Positions 1 to 10,544 of a stretch of DNA of 60,828 nucleotides are shown here, one piece after another. Source of the DNA: Streptohalobacillus salinus (GTDB taxonomy: Bacteria; Bacillota; Bacilli; Bacillales; Amphibacillaceae); assembly GCF_003201605.1 (NCBI RefSeq), contig NZ_QJJR01000014.1, positions 1 through 60,828 on the forward strand. Reading direction: 5' to 3'. The position numbers and the translations under genes were made by a program. Under the pieces are notes generated by a model that worked only from the letters and a program-made list of their open reading frames with translations, was not told where the DNA came from and did not search any database. The stretch's first letter is position 1. Each line of letters starts with the position of its first letter.

Positions 1-26
1 GCTGTCCATTTCTTATTTTTACGCAT
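1..26 (-). CDS. Start of an unidentified gene cut by the window edge
   Basis: An ATG at 24-26 on the minus strand opens a frame reading MRKNKKWTA before the window ends. An AGGAG ribosome binding site lies at about 36-40 with a T-rich spacer. It lies directly downstream of icd, where B. subtilis has mdh, but these nine residues do not look like the start of malate dehydrogenase. Too little is visible to name it; a basic N-terminus followed by W could precede a membrane segment. Confidence 0.5.
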
Positions 27-27
27 A

Positions 28-88
28 AAAAACACTCCTAATAAAGTAGTAGAATTTTTATTATTTCTACTGTCTACTTTATTAGGAG
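28..88 (-). terminator. Long hairpin after icd; terminator or SD-masking stem
   Basis: Perfect 15-bp arms lie at 35-49 and 74-88, with an inner 6-bp stem at 49-54/65-70. On the minus strand the 3' arm is followed by six T residues, as in a rho-independent terminator. The same 3' arm contains the AGGAG ribosome binding site of the next gene (ATG at 26), so the stem would also bury that site. Confidence 0.7.
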
Positions 89-117
89 CATATCACCCCC
101 AGCTTATGTCTTATTCA

Positions 118-1389
118 TTATGCCATGTTATTAATTAACGCATCAGCAAACTCACTAGTTTTAACTTCAGTCGCCCCATCCATTAAACGAGCGAAGTCAT
201 AAGTGACAACTTTAGAACCGATTGTTTTATCCATCGATTTCGTAATTAAGTCAGCCGCTTCTGTCCAACCTAAGTGTTCAAGCATTAACACACCTGACAA
301 AATAACCGATGATGGATTCACCTTATCTAAACCAGCATATTTAGGTGCTGTTCCGTGTGTTGCTTCAAAAATTGCATGGCCTGTCTCATAATTAATGTTG
401 GCACCCGGCGCTATACCGATTCCACCTACTTGTGCAGCAAGTGCATCAGAAATATAGTCACCATTTAAGTTCATTGTTGCGACAACATCAAATTCTTTAG
501 GTCGAGTTAAAATTTGTTGTAAGAAGATGTCAGCAATCGCATCTTTTACAATAAGCTTTCCGGCATCTTCCGCAGCTTTTTGTGCCGCATCTGCTGCTTC
601 TCTTCCTTTTTCTTCAGTGATTTCATCATAAGTTGCCCAAGTAAATACTTGATCTTTAAATTCTGAATCAGCTAATTCATACGCCCAGTTTTTAAAAGCG
701 CCTTCCGTAAATTTCATAATGTTACCTTTATGAACAATCGTGACGCTCTTACGCCCTTCTTTGATTGCATATTCAATCGCAGCGCGTACAATACGTTTCG
801 TTCCTTCTTCTGAAATTGGTTTCACACCGATTCCAGATGTTTCAGGGAAACGAATATTTTTGACACCCATTTCATTTTCTAAGAAATCAATTACTTTTTT
901 AACCTCATCGGAACCTTTTTCCCACTCAATTCCCGCATAAATATCTTCCGTATTTTCACGGAAAATAACCATGTCAGTATCTTCAGGTCGTTTAACCGGT
1001 GAAGGTACACCATCAAAGTAACGAACGGGGCGCAGACACGTAAATAAATCTAATTTTTGACGTAACGCAACATTTAATGACCGAATTCCACCACCGATTG
1101 GTGTCGTAAGGGGGCCTTTGATTGCAATTTTATACTCCCGGATCGCATCAAGGGTTGCCTCAGGTAACCATTCTCCGGTTTCATTGAATGCTTTTTCTCC
1201 TGCTAACACTTCTTTCCAAACAATCGATTTTTCACCATTATATGCTTTTTTGACGGCAGCTTGTAACACGCGACTTGCTGCGTTCCAAATATCAGGACCT
1301 GTACCGTCTCCTTCAATATAAGGAATAATTGCGTTGTTCGGTGCGATTACTTGACCATTCTCTACTGTAATTTTCTCTCCATTTGCCAT
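118..1389 (-). CDS. icd: NADP-dependent isocitrate dehydrogenase
   Basis: Oxidises isocitrate to 2-oxoglutarate with CO2 release, in the cytoplasmic oxidative branch of the TCA cycle. The start is the ATG at 1389 ([12 protein letters not shown]), preceded by AGGAGG at good spacing; an in-frame extension upstream lacks support. The 423-residue product is the usual length. It shows the substrate loop GGGIRSLNV (the Ser phosphorylated in E. coli), the metal/substrate stretch [14 protein letters not shown], and the HGTAPKYAG motif whose Lys-Tyr pair marks NADP preference. It lies 37 nt after citZ, so the two form an operon supplying 2-oxoglutarate for glutamate. The mdh gene that often follows is absent. 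Confidence 0.97.
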   Translation of the reverse strand: MANGEKITVENGQVIAPNNAIIPYIEGDGTGPDIWNAASRVLQAAVKKAYNGEKSIVWKEVLAGEKAFNETGEWLPEATLDAIREYKIAIKGPLTTPIGGGIRSLNVALRQKLDLFTCLRPVRYFDGVPSPVKRPEDTDMVIFRENTEDIYAGIEWEKGSDEVKKVIDFLENEMGVKNIRFPETSGIGVKPISEEGTKRIVRAAIEYAIKEGRKSVTIVHKGNIMKFTEGAFKNWAYELADSEFKDQVFTWATYDEITEEKGREAADAAQKAAEDAGKLIVKDAIADIFLQQILTRPKEFDVVATMNLNGDYISDALAAQVGGIGIAPGANINYETGHAIFEATHGTAPKYAGLDKVNPSSVILSGVLMLEHLGWTEAADLITKSMDKTIGSKVVTYDFARLMDGATEVKTSEFADALINNMA

Positions 1390-1426
1390 TTTAAAATCCT
1401 CCTGTAATTTAGTATATAAGAAACGT

Positions 1427-2548
1427 TTAAGAACGTTCTTTAATAGGTTGATAGACTTGATTTTCCGGTCCGACATACTCAGCACGCGGACGAATCAGGC
1501 GATTGTTTTTATACTGTTCCAAAATATGCGCAATCCATCCAGACGTTCGACTCATCGCAAAGATCGGTGTAAACAAATCGTGGTCAATCCCGAGCATATG
1601 ATAGACAGATGCGGAATAGAAATCAACATTCGCCGGCAATCCTTTTTCTTTCTTGACGTAATCTTCAATCTTCTCAGATATTAAATACCATTTTTCTTGA
1701 CCCTTTTCTTTGGTCAACTGTTTAGACATTTCTTTCAGATGTTTTGCCCGTGGATCACCGGTTTTATAGACACGATGACCCATTCCCATAATCTTTTCTT
1801 TCTGATTAATTTTATCTTGAACATAAGGAATCGCCTGCTCTACTTCCTTAATTTCCATCAGCATATTAATAACCTGTTCATTTGCTCCACCATGCAGCGG
1901 CCCTTTTAAAGCGCTAATCGCAGCTGTCACACCCGAATATAAATCGGACAAGGTTGCAACACACACGCGTGCTGTAAACGTTGAGGCATTTAATTCATGA
2001 TCAGCATGTAAGACTAACGCTTTATTAAATGCTTCAACTTCCAGTGCATCAACCGGTTTTCCTTTTAACATATGTAAAAAGTTCTCAGCATAACTGACAT
2101 CACGCTTTGCAGCTATCGGTTCTTTACCTTCTCTTAGGCGTGAAAAAGCCGCAATTAATGGTGCGATTTTTGCTTGTAAGCGTAGTGCTTCACGCTCATT
2201 CACATCTTCAGATACTTCTTGATTCGCATCATCGTCATATAAGCCTAACATCGACACCGCTGTCCGTAATATTGACATCGGGTGTGCTCGTTGTAAATTA
2301 AGGCCACGTAGTTGTTCGATTAATGCCTCTGGTAAAAACATTTCATCAAATAATGCTTGTTTGAATGATTCTAATTCTATTTCATTCGGTAATTTTTTAT
2401 ACCAAAGCAGATAAATAACTTCCTCAAATTCAGCTTTTTCAGCTAACTCATCGATGGAATAACCAACATAGCTTAACTGATCATCTGACAAAGCAGTAAT
2501 GTCTGTTTCAGCAACAATAACCCCTTCTAACCCTTTAGATGTAGACAT
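1427..2548 (-). CDS. citZ: Citrate synthase
   Basis: Condenses acetyl-CoA and oxaloacetate to citrate. Catalytic residues are recognisable: His in [10 protein letters not shown], His in GPLHGGANE, the MGHRVYK segment, and Asp in [11 protein letters not shown] chose the second of two nearby ATGs (2548, MSTSKGLEG) because AGGAGG sits 6 nt ahead of it but touches the first ATG directly; the product is 373 aa, normal for the short Gram-positive type. It is first in the citZ-icd pair and is itself 21 nt after a DUF441 gene, so the three may share a transcript. Expected to be carbon-repressed in relatives; I found no convincing cre site just upstream. Confidence 0.97.
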   Translation of the reverse strand: MSTSKGLEGVIVAETDITALSDDQLSYVGYSIDELAEKAEFEEVIYLLWYKKLPNEIELESFKQALFDEMFLPEALIEQLRGLNLQRAHPMSILRTAVSMLGLYDDDANQEVSEDVNEREALRLQAKIAPLIAAFSRLREGKEPIAAKRDVSYAENFLHMLKGKPVDALEVEAFNKALVLHADHELNASTFTARVCVATLSDLYSGVTAAISALKGPLHGGANEQVINMLMEIKEVEQAIPYVQDKINQKEKIMGMGHRVYKTGDPRAKHLKEMSKQLTKEKGQEKWYLISEKIEDYVKKEKGLPANVDFYSASVYHMLGIDHDLFTPIFAMSRTSGWIAHILEQYKNNRLIRPRAEYVGPENQVYQPIKERS

Positions 2549-2569
2549 GGCCATCCTCCTTTACTTCCT

Positions 2570-3037
2570 TTATAACGCAATAAAAAAATCAACAATGCGC
2601 ATAACCATATAAGCAATTCCTGCACCTATTAATGGACCCACTGCTACGCCTTGTAAGAAGACAACAGCTAAAATGGTCCCCATCACAAGCGCTGTGGTTA
2701 AGTGCGGATCATTTGCTAATAAATCTAAACCACCTCGAGCAACAATAGCAACAAACATCCCTGCTCCTAGTGCTATCCATCCATAATAAGTCTTTACACT
2801 TTCCAATAATTCTTTAAATCCAATTTCTCCAGTCGCAATCGGGATCATCACCGATAGCGTGATAATTGTTACCCCGATCGACATCCCTTTAGCTTGAATC
2901 ATTGGAAACAATTTATCATCCAGTCTAAGAATTTGTAACCCTAATAAAATATAGACGGTAATAATAATTGCTTGATTCTTACCGAAGTAACCGAGCAATA
3001 ATAAAATAATCAAAAATAGTGTTGATTGATTAAACAT
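2570..3037 (-). CDS. ytwI: DUF441 family membrane protein
   Basis: A 155-residue, very hydrophobic protein with about four or five membrane segments (for example LFLIILLLLGYFG near the N-terminus and AVVFLQGVAVGPLIGAGIAY near the C-terminus). This matches the DUF441/YtwI family found upstream of citZ in Bacillus; the biochemical function is unknown. The start is the ATG at 3037 with AAGGAGA 9 nt upstream; the longer frame has no ribosome site. It is followed by citZ after 21 nt, so likely co-transcribed. An integral membrane location is predicted from composition only. Confidence 0.85.
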   Translation of the reverse strand: MFNQSTLFLIILLLLGYFGKNQAIIITVYILLGLQILRLDDKLFPMIQAKGMSIGVTIITLSVMIPIATGEIGFKELLESVKTYYGWIALGAGMFVAIVARGGLDLLANDPHLTTALVMGTILAVVFLQGVAVGPLIGAGIAYMVMRIVDFFIAL

Positions 3038-3287
3038 AAAAATAATCTCCTTGATCACCGAACACTGAGCATACAAATGAACATATCGCAATTATCGATG
3101 AATATTTGCCGTTTAATCTTATCATAAATACGTAAAAAAATACAGCCTCATTCGTTTATCGTTGACACAATAATGAAAATTCAGATAACTCACAGTGAAA
3201 AAACAGCTATTACTTTTAGTAATCAAACAGAAGCGAATCAACAATTGCATGATCCATTAATCTGGATAAAGAATGTCCTGATTGTGT

Positions 3288-3680
3288 TTAACGTCGGACG
3301 TATATCACTTGACCGTTTTTTATCATTCGCTGAAAAATTGCTTTGATACTATTTTTGAGTGGTCGCCGCGTGAATGGGATAAGCAATAAGAAACCAATTA
3401 AATCGGTAATAAACCCTGGGGTCAGAAGGACAATTCCACCAATTAAAATACAAATCCCGTCAAAGATTGCTTCACTAGGAATTTGCCCTTGTTGCATACT
3501 TAAATTCGCGCGTTGCAAGGTTTCAGTTCCTTGTTGTTTTGCGAGGGTTGCACCAATTAGACCGGTTAAAATAATTAAACCAACTACTGACCAGCCACCA
3601 ATCAGTTGCCCTGCCCAGATGATAATGCCCAGTTCTAATGCAGGCATAATAAGTAACGCCAAAAAAATCCATTTAAACAT
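3288..3680 (-). CDS. fxsA: FxsA family membrane protein
   Basis: A 130-residue protein with an N-terminal pair of membrane helices, a short soluble stretch (TETLQRANLSMQQGQIPSE) and a second hydrophobic block ending in LLLIPFTRRPLK. This is the FxsA family signature; in E. coli FxsA overexpression relieves phage T7 exclusion by F, but its normal role is unclear. The start is the ATG at 3680 with AAGGAGAT upstream. It lies between the pyk terminator and a gene-free stretch of about 250 bases (3038-3287) before the DUF441 gene, in which I see no convincing promoter or RNA. B. subtilis has the same order (ytzA after pyk). Confidence 0.88.
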   Translation of the reverse strand: MFKWIFLALLIMPALELGIIIWAGQLIGGWSVVGLIILTGLIGATLAKQQGTETLQRANLSMQQGQIPSEAIFDGICILIGGIVLLTPGFITDLIGFLLLIPFTRRPLKNSIKAIFQRMIKNGQVIYVRR

Positions 3681-3714
3681 ATTTGTGTATCTCCTTTGAT
3701 TAACGTAGTAAAAT

Positions 3715-3748
3715 GATAAATTAAAAAGAAGGGACAATGTCCCTTCTT
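3715..3748 (-). terminator. Rho-independent terminator after pyk
   Basis: The inverted repeat GAAGGGACA/TGTCCCTTC (about 3728-3746), extended by A/T pairs, is followed on the minus strand by TTTTTAATTT. It sits 33 bases past the pyk stop and ends the pfkA-pyk transcript. Confidence 0.88.
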
Positions 3749-3780
3749 GATTATAACAGATTTATTATTCTATTTCATAA

Positions 3781-5544
3781 TTAAAGGATGCTTGCGCGCC
3801 CAGCGTAGATATCACCTTTTTTAGCATCGATTGTGATTTCTTTACCTTCTTCAATAACTTCCATTGCATTGTCTACACCTACGATTACAGGAACCCCAAG
3901 ATCTAAACCGACAACAGCCGCATGTGAAGTTAAACCACCTTCAACAGTAATAATCCCACTTACTTTTTCAAGTGCTGGCATCATATCTTTGTCTGTACCG
4001 ATAGTAATAAGGATATCTCCACCTTTTACTTTAGCATTTGCTTCTTCTGCATTTTTAGCAAAAACCGTACGTCCAATGGTTGAGCCTTTGCCAACACCTT
4101 GTCCACTTGTTAATACATCACCAATGATGTGTACTTTCATCATGTTTGTTGTACCACGTTCACCAACAGGCACACCTGCAGTAATAATCACACGGTCACC
4201 ACGGTTGAAGCAATTTGTTGCTAAACCACGTTCAATCGCAAGATCTAGTACTTCATCAGTTGTGTATGCAAGTTCACCAGTGATTGCACGAACACCCCAT
4301 GATAATGAAAGACGACGACTTACTTTTTCATCAAAAGTGATCGCAATAATTGGCGCTTTTGGACGGTATTTAGAAATCATACGCGCCGTTGCACCACTTA
4401 CAGTTGGTGTAAGAATTGCATCAACATCAAGGTTCATCGCTGTATGATTAACTGATTGACTGATCGCATCAGTCATTGTCATTTCGCTAATTTTCGAACG
4501 ATTATCTAAGATTTCTTTGTGATCAAGTACTGATTCTGTTTTCAACGCAATGCGGTGCATCGTTTGAACAGATTCTACTGGATAGTCACCAGCTGCTGTC
4601 TCACCTGAAAGCATGATTGCATCTGTACCATCTAGAATAGCGTTAGCAACATCTGATGCTTCTGCACGCGTTGGGCGTGGGTTACGTTGCATAGAATCTA
4701 ACATTTGTGTTGCCGTAATAACTGGTTTAGCTGCTCTATTACATTTTTTAATCATGTCTTTTTGAACAACTGGGACATCTTCAGGTGGAATTTCTACCCC
4801 TAAATCACCACGTGCAACCATTAAACCGTCAGCAACTTGTAAAATAGCATCTAAGTTGTCAACACCTTCTTGGTTTTCAATTTTAGGAATGATTTGAATG
4901 TCTTTCCCGCCATTGTTATCTAAATGTTCGCGGATTGATAGAACATCAGCAGCGCGGCGAATAAATGATGCCGCCACAAAGTCAACACCTTGCTCAACAC
5001 CAAAAAGAATATCTTTGGCATCTTTATCAGTCATACCTGGCAAGTTAACACTTACGTTCGGTACGTTTACACCTTTTTTGTTTTTAAGCACACCTGAGTT
5101 TAATGCTTTAGTTTTTAATTCTTTTGCTTCATTTAGCATTTCTACAACTTCTAATTCAATAAGCCCATCATCAAGCAGGATTTTTGATCCAACATGCACA
5201 TCTTCAATAAGCTGCGGGTAAGTGACCGCGAATTTATCAGTTGTACCTAAGACTGTCTCATCCATTGAAATATTAATAAATTGTCCTTTAACAATATCAA
5301 CTTGACCATCTTTCATTGTACCTGTACGAATCTCAGGTCCTTTTGTATCGAGTAAAATCGCAACTGTTTTACCTAATTTCTCAGCTGCTGCACGGATTGT
5401 TTTAATACGGTTCCCGTGTTCTTCAAAGTCACCGTGTGAAAAATTCAGACGCGCGACGTTCATTCCTGCCTCAATCAGTTGCTCTAACTTTTCCGGTGAT
5501 TCTGATGCAGGTCCAATTGTACATACAATTTTTGTTCTTCTCAT
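3781..5544 (-). CDS. pyk: Pyruvate kinase
   Basis: Converts phosphoenolpyruvate and ADP to pyruvate and ATP, the last step of glycolysis. The 587 residues comprise the catalytic core ([14 protein letters not shown] start, metal/substrate motifs IPKIENQEG and TQMLDSM) plus the extra C-terminal PEP-utilising-like domain typical of Bacillus and relatives, seen as [11 protein letters not shown] near residue 538. The start at 5544 has AAGGAGG upstream. It follows pfkA after 51 nt without a terminator, so pfkA-pyk form an operon as in B. subtilis. Confidence 0.98.
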   Translation of the reverse strand: MRRTKIVCTIGPASESPEKLEQLIEAGMNVARLNFSHGDFEEHGNRIKTIRAAAEKLGKTVAILLDTKGPEIRTGTMKDGQVDIVKGQFINISMDETVLGTTDKFAVTYPQLIEDVHVGSKILLDDGLIELEVVEMLNEAKELKTKALNSGVLKNKKGVNVPNVSVNLPGMTDKDAKDILFGVEQGVDFVAASFIRRAADVLSIREHLDNNGGKDIQIIPKIENQEGVDNLDAILQVADGLMVARGDLGVEIPPEDVPVVQKDMIKKCNRAAKPVITATQMLDSMQRNPRPTRAEASDVANAILDGTDAIMLSGETAAGDYPVESVQTMHRIALKTESVLDHKEILDNRSKISEMTMTDAISQSVNHTAMNLDVDAILTPTVSGATARMISKYRPKAPIIAITFDEKVSRRLSLSWGVRAITGELAYTTDEVLDLAIERGLATNCFNRGDRVIITAGVPVGERGTTNMMKVHIIGDVLTSGQGVGKGSTIGRTVFAKNAEEANAKVKGGDILITIGTDKDMMPALEKVSGIITVEGGLTSHAAVVGLDLGVPVIVGVDNAMEVIEEGKEITIDAKKGDIYAGRASIL

Positions 5545-5595
5545 TCGATAATTTCCTCCTTAAAATTTTTAAGCACTTTTATCTATTTTTTAAAA

Positions 5596-6618
<1,023 letters not shown>

Positions 6619-6652
6619 CTAATATAATTTCACTTAAGATTATACATGAAAG

Positions 6653-6691
6653 CGCAAAAAATCTCACCCCTAAATCAATAGATTTAGGGGT
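6653..6691 (-). terminator. Terminator after accA
   Basis: An 11-bp perfect stem (ACCCCTAAATC at 6666-6676 with its complement at 6681-6691) and a 4-base loop is followed on the minus strand by GAGATTTTTT. It ends the malic enzyme-GntR-accD-accA transcript. Confidence 0.9.
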
Positions 6692-6754
6692 CGTTTTAAA
6701 GATATTTTAATTATTTAACAAAGTTTTTACCATTTGTGCGAATATTCATAATCA

Positions 6755-7708
6755 TCATTCAGTAAATCCACCTAAATTATTGTATTTGTTCCATCTGTTG
6801 TCAATTAATGTCTGCTTGTCAATTTTACGCAAACGGTTAAAAGTACTTTCTAAGTAAGCGTCCAAATAGGCTGCTTGCATTGACAAATCACGATGGGCTC
6901 CACCCTTAACTTCAGGAATAATTTCATCAATTATTTTAAGCGCCTTTAAATCTTTTGCCGTGATTTTTAGTGAGGTTGCAGCTTTTTCAGCAAGCGCCGC
7001 ATCTTTCCAAAGAATACTTGCGGCTCCTTCAGGTGAAATCACTGAATACGTCGCATTTTCTAACATTTGAACAGAGTCAGCAAGACCAATACCTAACGCT
7101 CCCCCGCTTCCACCTTCACCGATTACAATCGCAATAATTGGCACCGTTAAATCAGTCATTTCTAGTAAATTACGAGCAATTGCCTCGCCTTGCCCTCGTT
7201 CTTCAGCACCCTTTCCTGGATGTGCACCTTTTGTGTCAATTAAACTAATGATGGGTCGATTGAATTTTTCTGCAAGCTTCATTTGTCTTAACGCTTTTCG
7301 GTAACCTTCTGGATGAGGACTAGCAAAATTCCGAAACAGATTATCCTTCGTGTTTTTTCCACGTTGTTGGGCGATAATTGTAACCGGTACACCTTTATAT
7401 TTTGCGATACCAGAGACAATTGCCGGATCATCACGATAAAGGCGGTCGCCATGTAGCTCAACAAACGAGGTGAATAATTCTCCAATATAATCTAGTGCTG
7501 TTGGGCGATCCGGATGTCGCGCGATTTGGACGCGATCCCACGTTGTTAAGGAATGATAGATATCAAGCTCTAACTTCTTTAAACGACTTTCCATCCGACT
7601 AATTTCGGCATCTAACTCTAATTCACTGCCGGCAGCCATCTTCTTTAATTCAGCAATTTTATCTTTCAGTTCGTGGATTGGTTTTTCAAATGACAATACT
7701 TGTCTCAT
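6755..7708 (-). CDS. accA: Acetyl-CoA carboxylase carboxyltransferase alpha subunit
   Basis: Forms, with AccD, the carboxyltransferase that moves CO2 from biotin-BCCP to acetyl-CoA to make malonyl-CoA for fatty acid synthesis. The 317 residues start [17 protein letters not shown], a typical helical N-terminus, followed by the crotonase-like fold with the conserved segments [21 protein letters not shown] and [14 protein letters not shown]. It overlaps accD by 4 nt, implying translational coupling and equal dosage of the two subunits. Confidence 0.98.
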   Translation of the reverse strand: MRQVLSFEKPIHELKDKIAELKKMAAGSELELDAEISRMESRLKKLELDIYHSLTTWDRVQIARHPDRPTALDYIGELFTSFVELHGDRLYRDDPAIVSGIAKYKGVPVTIIAQQRGKNTKDNLFRNFASPHPEGYRKALRQMKLAEKFNRPIISLIDTKGAHPGKGAEERGQGEAIARNLLEMTDLTVPIIAIVIGEGGSGGALGIGLADSVQMLENATYSVISPEGAASILWKDAALAEKAATSLKITAKDLKALKIIDEIIPEVKGGAHRDLSMQAAYLDAYLESTFNRLRKIDKQTLIDNRWNKYNNLGGFTE

Positions 7709-8568
7709 GATTCTGTCACCTCCGCGCTATGAAGATCTAAGACAGTTGTCAACAAATTTTTTAGTTCATGACGATGAACGACACGATCCACTTGTCCGTG
7801 TTCTAACTGAAACTCAGCCGTTTGAAAATCTTCAGGTAATGTTTCACGAATGGTCTGTTCAATAATTCTTCGACCCGCAAAACCGATTAAAGCTTTTGGC
7901 TCAGCAAAATGATAATCGCCGATTGAAGCAAAACTTGCGGTAACGCCTCCCGTTGTTGGATGGGTAAATACATTAATTAAACAGCCACCACTGTTACTAA
8001 ATCGTTTTACAGCCATTGATGTTTTCGCCATCTGCATCAAACTAAGCATACCTTCTTGCATTCTTGCGCCACCAGAAGCAGTGAAAATAATAACAGGCAA
8101 TAATTCCGTACGCGCCGTTTCTAAGGTTCGTGCAATTTTCTCTCCAGCAACAGCCCCCATACTTGCCATGCGAAAGCGCGTATCCATCACAACAATGGCC
8201 GCAGAATAACCGTTTATTGTTGCTCGTCCAGCTACCACTGCATCTTTGAGTCCAGTTTTTTCACGATCACTGACTAGCTTTTCTTGGTAATCAGGAAATT
8301 CAAGTGGATCTGTTGAGATAAGCGTTTCAAACCACTCCTCAAAGCTATCATCATCTACCGTTGCATCGATTCGCTCGTAAGCTGACATAATGTGGTGCGT
8401 TCCACAGTTAGGACAAACTTTCAATTGCTGGCGCCATTCTTTCTCATAATATATTTTTCCACAATGCTTACATTTTTCAACTAATCCCTCAGGAATCTCT
8501 TGTTTAGCCTTTTCCGTTGGAATTTGTGCATATTTCTTTTTTTTCTTAAAGATTGTTTTTAATGACAT
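7705..8568 (-). CDS. accD: Acetyl-CoA carboxylase carboxyltransferase beta subunit
   Basis: Partner of AccA in the acetyl-CoA carboxylase carboxyltransferase. The 287 residues include the N-terminal four-cysteine zinc ribbon (Cys33, Cys36, Cys52, Cys55) that in relatives binds DNA/mRNA and tunes activity, then the carboxyltransferase fold with [12 protein letters not shown] and [20 protein letters not shown] ribosome site precedes the ATG at 8568. It is third in an operon behind malic enzyme and a GntR regulator, the same arrangement as in several Bacillaceae, which links malonyl-CoA production with malate/pyruvate metabolism. Confidence 0.98.
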   Translation of the reverse strand: MSLKTIFKKKKKYAQIPTEKAKQEIPEGLVEKCKHCGKIYYEKEWRQQLKVCPNCGTHHIMSAYERIDATVDDDSFEEWFETLISTDPLEFPDYQEKLVSDREKTGLKDAVVAGRATINGYSAAIVVMDTRFRMASMGAVAGEKIARTLETARTELLPVIIFTASGGARMQEGMLSLMQMAKTSMAVKRFSNSGGCLINVFTHPTTGGVTASFASIGDYHFAEPKALIGFAGRRIIEQTIRETLPEDFQTAEFQLEHGQVDRVVHRHELKNLLTTVLDLHSAEVTES

Positions 8569-8588
8569 GCATACTCCCCCTATATCAA

Positions 8589-9188
8589 CTACATATCTTC
8601 TTTACTCGATAAGTTTTTCACAGTTACACTTATTTGATCAAACCTCTCAAACAATTGTTTCACTTCTGATTCTTTATTGTCTTCATTTAACGTTAGTCTA
8701 AAAGCATATAATAAATACCAAATTTTCGCCAGTAGTTCATTGTTAATGTGTTTAATAATCACTTGAAAGGTTTGTTTATAGCCCCTTTTTTTCCAGTAAT
8801 TAACTTGGTGGCCCGACCACTCAGCAGTGATTGACTGTTGATAATGTGTCGCCCCTTCAAATAAAATCGCCTGTTCAATTAAACTAAGCGTGTGCGCTAA
8901 ATCTTTTTTTGTTGCTGGGTCTTGAAAAATGAACGTGGATAACAATGATAACGTTTGATACGATTGATAGGGACGTAAAAACGTCCCTTCTCCGCGTCTT
9001 GTTTCAATCATACCGAGTAACTCTATCGCTCTAAGACCTTCCCGAATGGTTGAACGGCTGACTTGCAGTTCTTCAGCCATTTCTCGTTCTGACGGTAAGC
9101 GATCGCCTGGTTTTAAATGATCTCGCTCAATATAATTCTTAATTTTTTCCAGCACATTTTCATATGCTTTATTCTGTTTAGTTGTCAT
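8589..9188 (-). CDS. FadR-like GntR family transcriptional regulator
   Basis: A 199-residue regulator with an N-terminal winged helix of the GntR type (residues about 10-75: [37 protein letters not shown] split over the two helices and wing, then RRGEGTF). The C-terminal roughly 120 residues are helical and divergent; I do not see the His/Asp metal site of typical FCD domains. The ATG at 9188 lies inside the end of the malic enzyme gene (11-nt overlap), with AAGGGG upstream; a longer upstream frame is just overlap. Being inside the malic enzyme-accDA operon, it probably regulates it, and a FadR-type palindrome sits in that operon's leader (10405-10415). The effector, perhaps an acyl-CoA or carboxylate, is unknown. 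Confidence 0.88.
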   Translation of the reverse strand: MTTKQNKAYENVLEKIKNYIERDHLKPGDRLPSEREMAEELQVSRSTIREGLRAIELLGMIETRRGEGTFLRPYQSYQTLSLLSTFIFQDPATKKDLAHTLSLIEQAILFEGATHYQQSITAEWSGHQVNYWKKRGYKQTFQVIIKHINNELLAKIWYLLYAFRLTLNEDNKESEVKQLFERFDQISVTVKNLSSKEDM

Positions 9189-10380
9189 GCACGACCGGCC
9201 CCTTAATTCTGCTAACTCCACTGTCAACAGCAGCTTGTGCCACAGCCTGAGATACACGTTCAGCTACACGCGCATCAAATGGATCAGGAATCACATAATC
9301 ATCTGTTAGTTCATTCGGTTTAATAATGTTTGCGATAGCATGTACGGCTGCCACTTTCATTTCCTCATTAATATCTGAAGCACGTACCGATAATGCGCCT
9401 TTAAAAATCCCTGGGAAAGCTAAAACATTGTTAACTTGATTTGGATAATCACTTCGTCCCGTACCAATAACTCGAGCTCCTGCTTCTTTTGCAAGCGCTG
9501 GTTTGATTTCTGGATCGGGATTGGCCATTGCGAAAATGATAGGGTCTTTCCGCATACTACGCACCATTTCATGACTTAACAAGTCTTTTAGTGATACCCC
9601 AATAAAAACATCAGTATCTTTGATAACATCGGCTAATGCTCCCTGTTGATTATCTTGGTTTGTGTAAGCCAATACGTCTTTTTTTGTTTGATTCATCCCT
9701 TCTTGGCGACCAGAATAAATCGCACCTTTAGAATCACATAAAATCATATCTTTGACACCAAAGCTATTTAAGAGTTTTACAATCGCAATGCCTGCAGCAC
9801 CTGCGCCGTTAATAACGACTTTAATCTCATTAAAGCTTTTGTCCACCAATTTTAATGCATTCACTAATCCAGCCAGAGTTACGATTGCCGTTCCGTGTTG
9901 ATCGTCATGAAAGACAGGTATATCTAGCTTTTCTTTTAACGCTTGTTCAATAATAAAGCATTCTGGTGCTTTAATATCTTCTAAATTAATCCCGCCAAAG
10001 GTTGGCGCCATTAACGTCACTGTTTCGATAATTTTATCACCATCAGTTGTGTCTAAACAAATTGGAAATGCGTCAACATTTGCAAAGTTTTTAAAGAGTA
10101 CGGCCTTGCCCTCCATCACCGGCAAGGCCGCATCTGCTCCGATAGCCCCTAAGCCCAATACTGCCGTCCCGTTTGTGACAACACCAACCATGTTTCCTTT
10201 CATCGTATATGTATAAGCTTCGTCTTTATTTTCTTCTATTTTAAGACATGGCTCTGCTACCCCTGGTGAGTATGCGAGACTTAAGTCTTCACTATTTTCA
10301 ACTTTAACTTTCGCCTCAACGGCAAGCTTCCCTTGATTATCTTTATGCATTTTTAACGCCTTCGCTTTAAGGTTTGTCAT
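9178..10380 (-). CDS. ytsJ: NAD(P)-dependent malic enzyme
   Basis: Decarboxylates malate to pyruvate with reduction of NAD(P). The 400-residue short form is as expected for Bacillus YtsJ. Motifs: SPGVAEPC with the catalytic Tyr region upstream (LAYSPGVAEP), the metal site with FHDDQHGTAIV near residue 160, the Rossmann loop GAGAAGIAIVKLL near residue 191, and MANPDPEI near 286. The ATG at 10380 has GAGAGGTAG upstream. It is first in the operon with the GntR gene, accD and accA; a role supplying NADPH and pyruvate for fatty acid synthesis is an inference from this position. Confidence 0.95.
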   Translation of the reverse strand: MTNLKAKALKMHKDNQGKLAVEAKVKVENSEDLSLAYSPGVAEPCLKIEENKDEAYTYTMKGNMVGVVTNGTAVLGLGAIGADAALPVMEGKAVLFKNFANVDAFPICLDTTDGDKIIETVTLMAPTFGGINLEDIKAPECFIIEQALKEKLDIPVFHDDQHGTAIVTLAGLVNALKLVDKSFNEIKVVINGAGAAGIAIVKLLNSFGVKDMILCDSKGAIYSGRQEGMNQTKKDVLAYTNQDNQQGALADVIKDTDVFIGVSLKDLLSHEMVRSMRKDPIIFAMANPDPEIKPALAKEAGARVIGTGRSDYPNQVNNVLAFPGIFKGALSVRASDINEEMKVAAVHAIANIIKPNELTDDYVIPDPFDARVAERVSQAVAQAAVDSGVSRIKGPVVHDN

Positions 10381-10404
10381 ATTGATCTACCTCTCTATTT
10401 TTAT

Positions 10405-10415
10405 TGGTCTGGCCA
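10405..10415. promoter_or_regulatory. FadR-type operator candidate before malic enzyme
   Basis: TGGTCTGGCCA is a near-perfect palindrome that differs at one base from the E. coli FadR core TGGTCNGACCA (recalled). It lies between the predicted transcription start and the malic enzyme start codon, so a protein bound here could block elongation. The obvious candidate ligand is the FadR-like GntR protein encoded in the same operon. Confidence 0.5.
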
Positions 10416-10427
10416 CTCGTACTTTTT

Positions 10428-10457
10428 ATCTTACATCAAATTAGTACCTGGTGTAAA
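10428..10457 (-). promoter_or_regulatory. Malic enzyme-accDA promoter with FapR-like box
   Basis: On the minus strand TTTACA (10452-10457), an 18-base spacer and TAAGAT (10428-10433) make a plausible sigma-A promoter. The -35 and spacer lie inside TTAGTACCTGGTGTAAA (10441-10457, plus-strand reading), which matches 14 of 17 positions of the FapR palindrome TTAGTACCTGGTACTAA as I recall it; the left half-site is perfect. Repression by malonyl-CoA-responsive FapR would be logical for an acc operon but is inference. Confidence 0.45.
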
Positions 10458-10505
10458 CAACAAGCCGTTTTTTTAGAAAAAAACGGAACATATGAATGAG
10501 GTCAA

Positions 10506-10544
10506 ATTACATATAAAAAGGCAACTACATTTTTTGTAGTTACC
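10506..10544 (-). terminator. Terminator overlapping the dnaE stop codon
   Basis: Arms at 10520-10528 and 10536-10544 pair fully on the minus-strand RNA (one G-U), followed by TTTTTATATG. The dnaE stop codon (10540-10542) is part of the stem. Confidence 0.87.

Noticed and set aside
2107-2301. Small plus-strand frames inside citZ and other genes
   Set aside because: They are antisense shadows without ribosome sites, in wrong codon context.
3155-3205. TTGACA on the plus strand as a promoter
   Set aside because: There is no acceptable -10 at 16-18 bases and no plus-strand gene downstream.
10465-10486. CCGTTTTTTT/AAAAAAACGG palindrome as a terminator
   Set aside because: It is almost all A/T, lies upstream of the malic enzyme promoter, and the real dnaE terminator is next to it.
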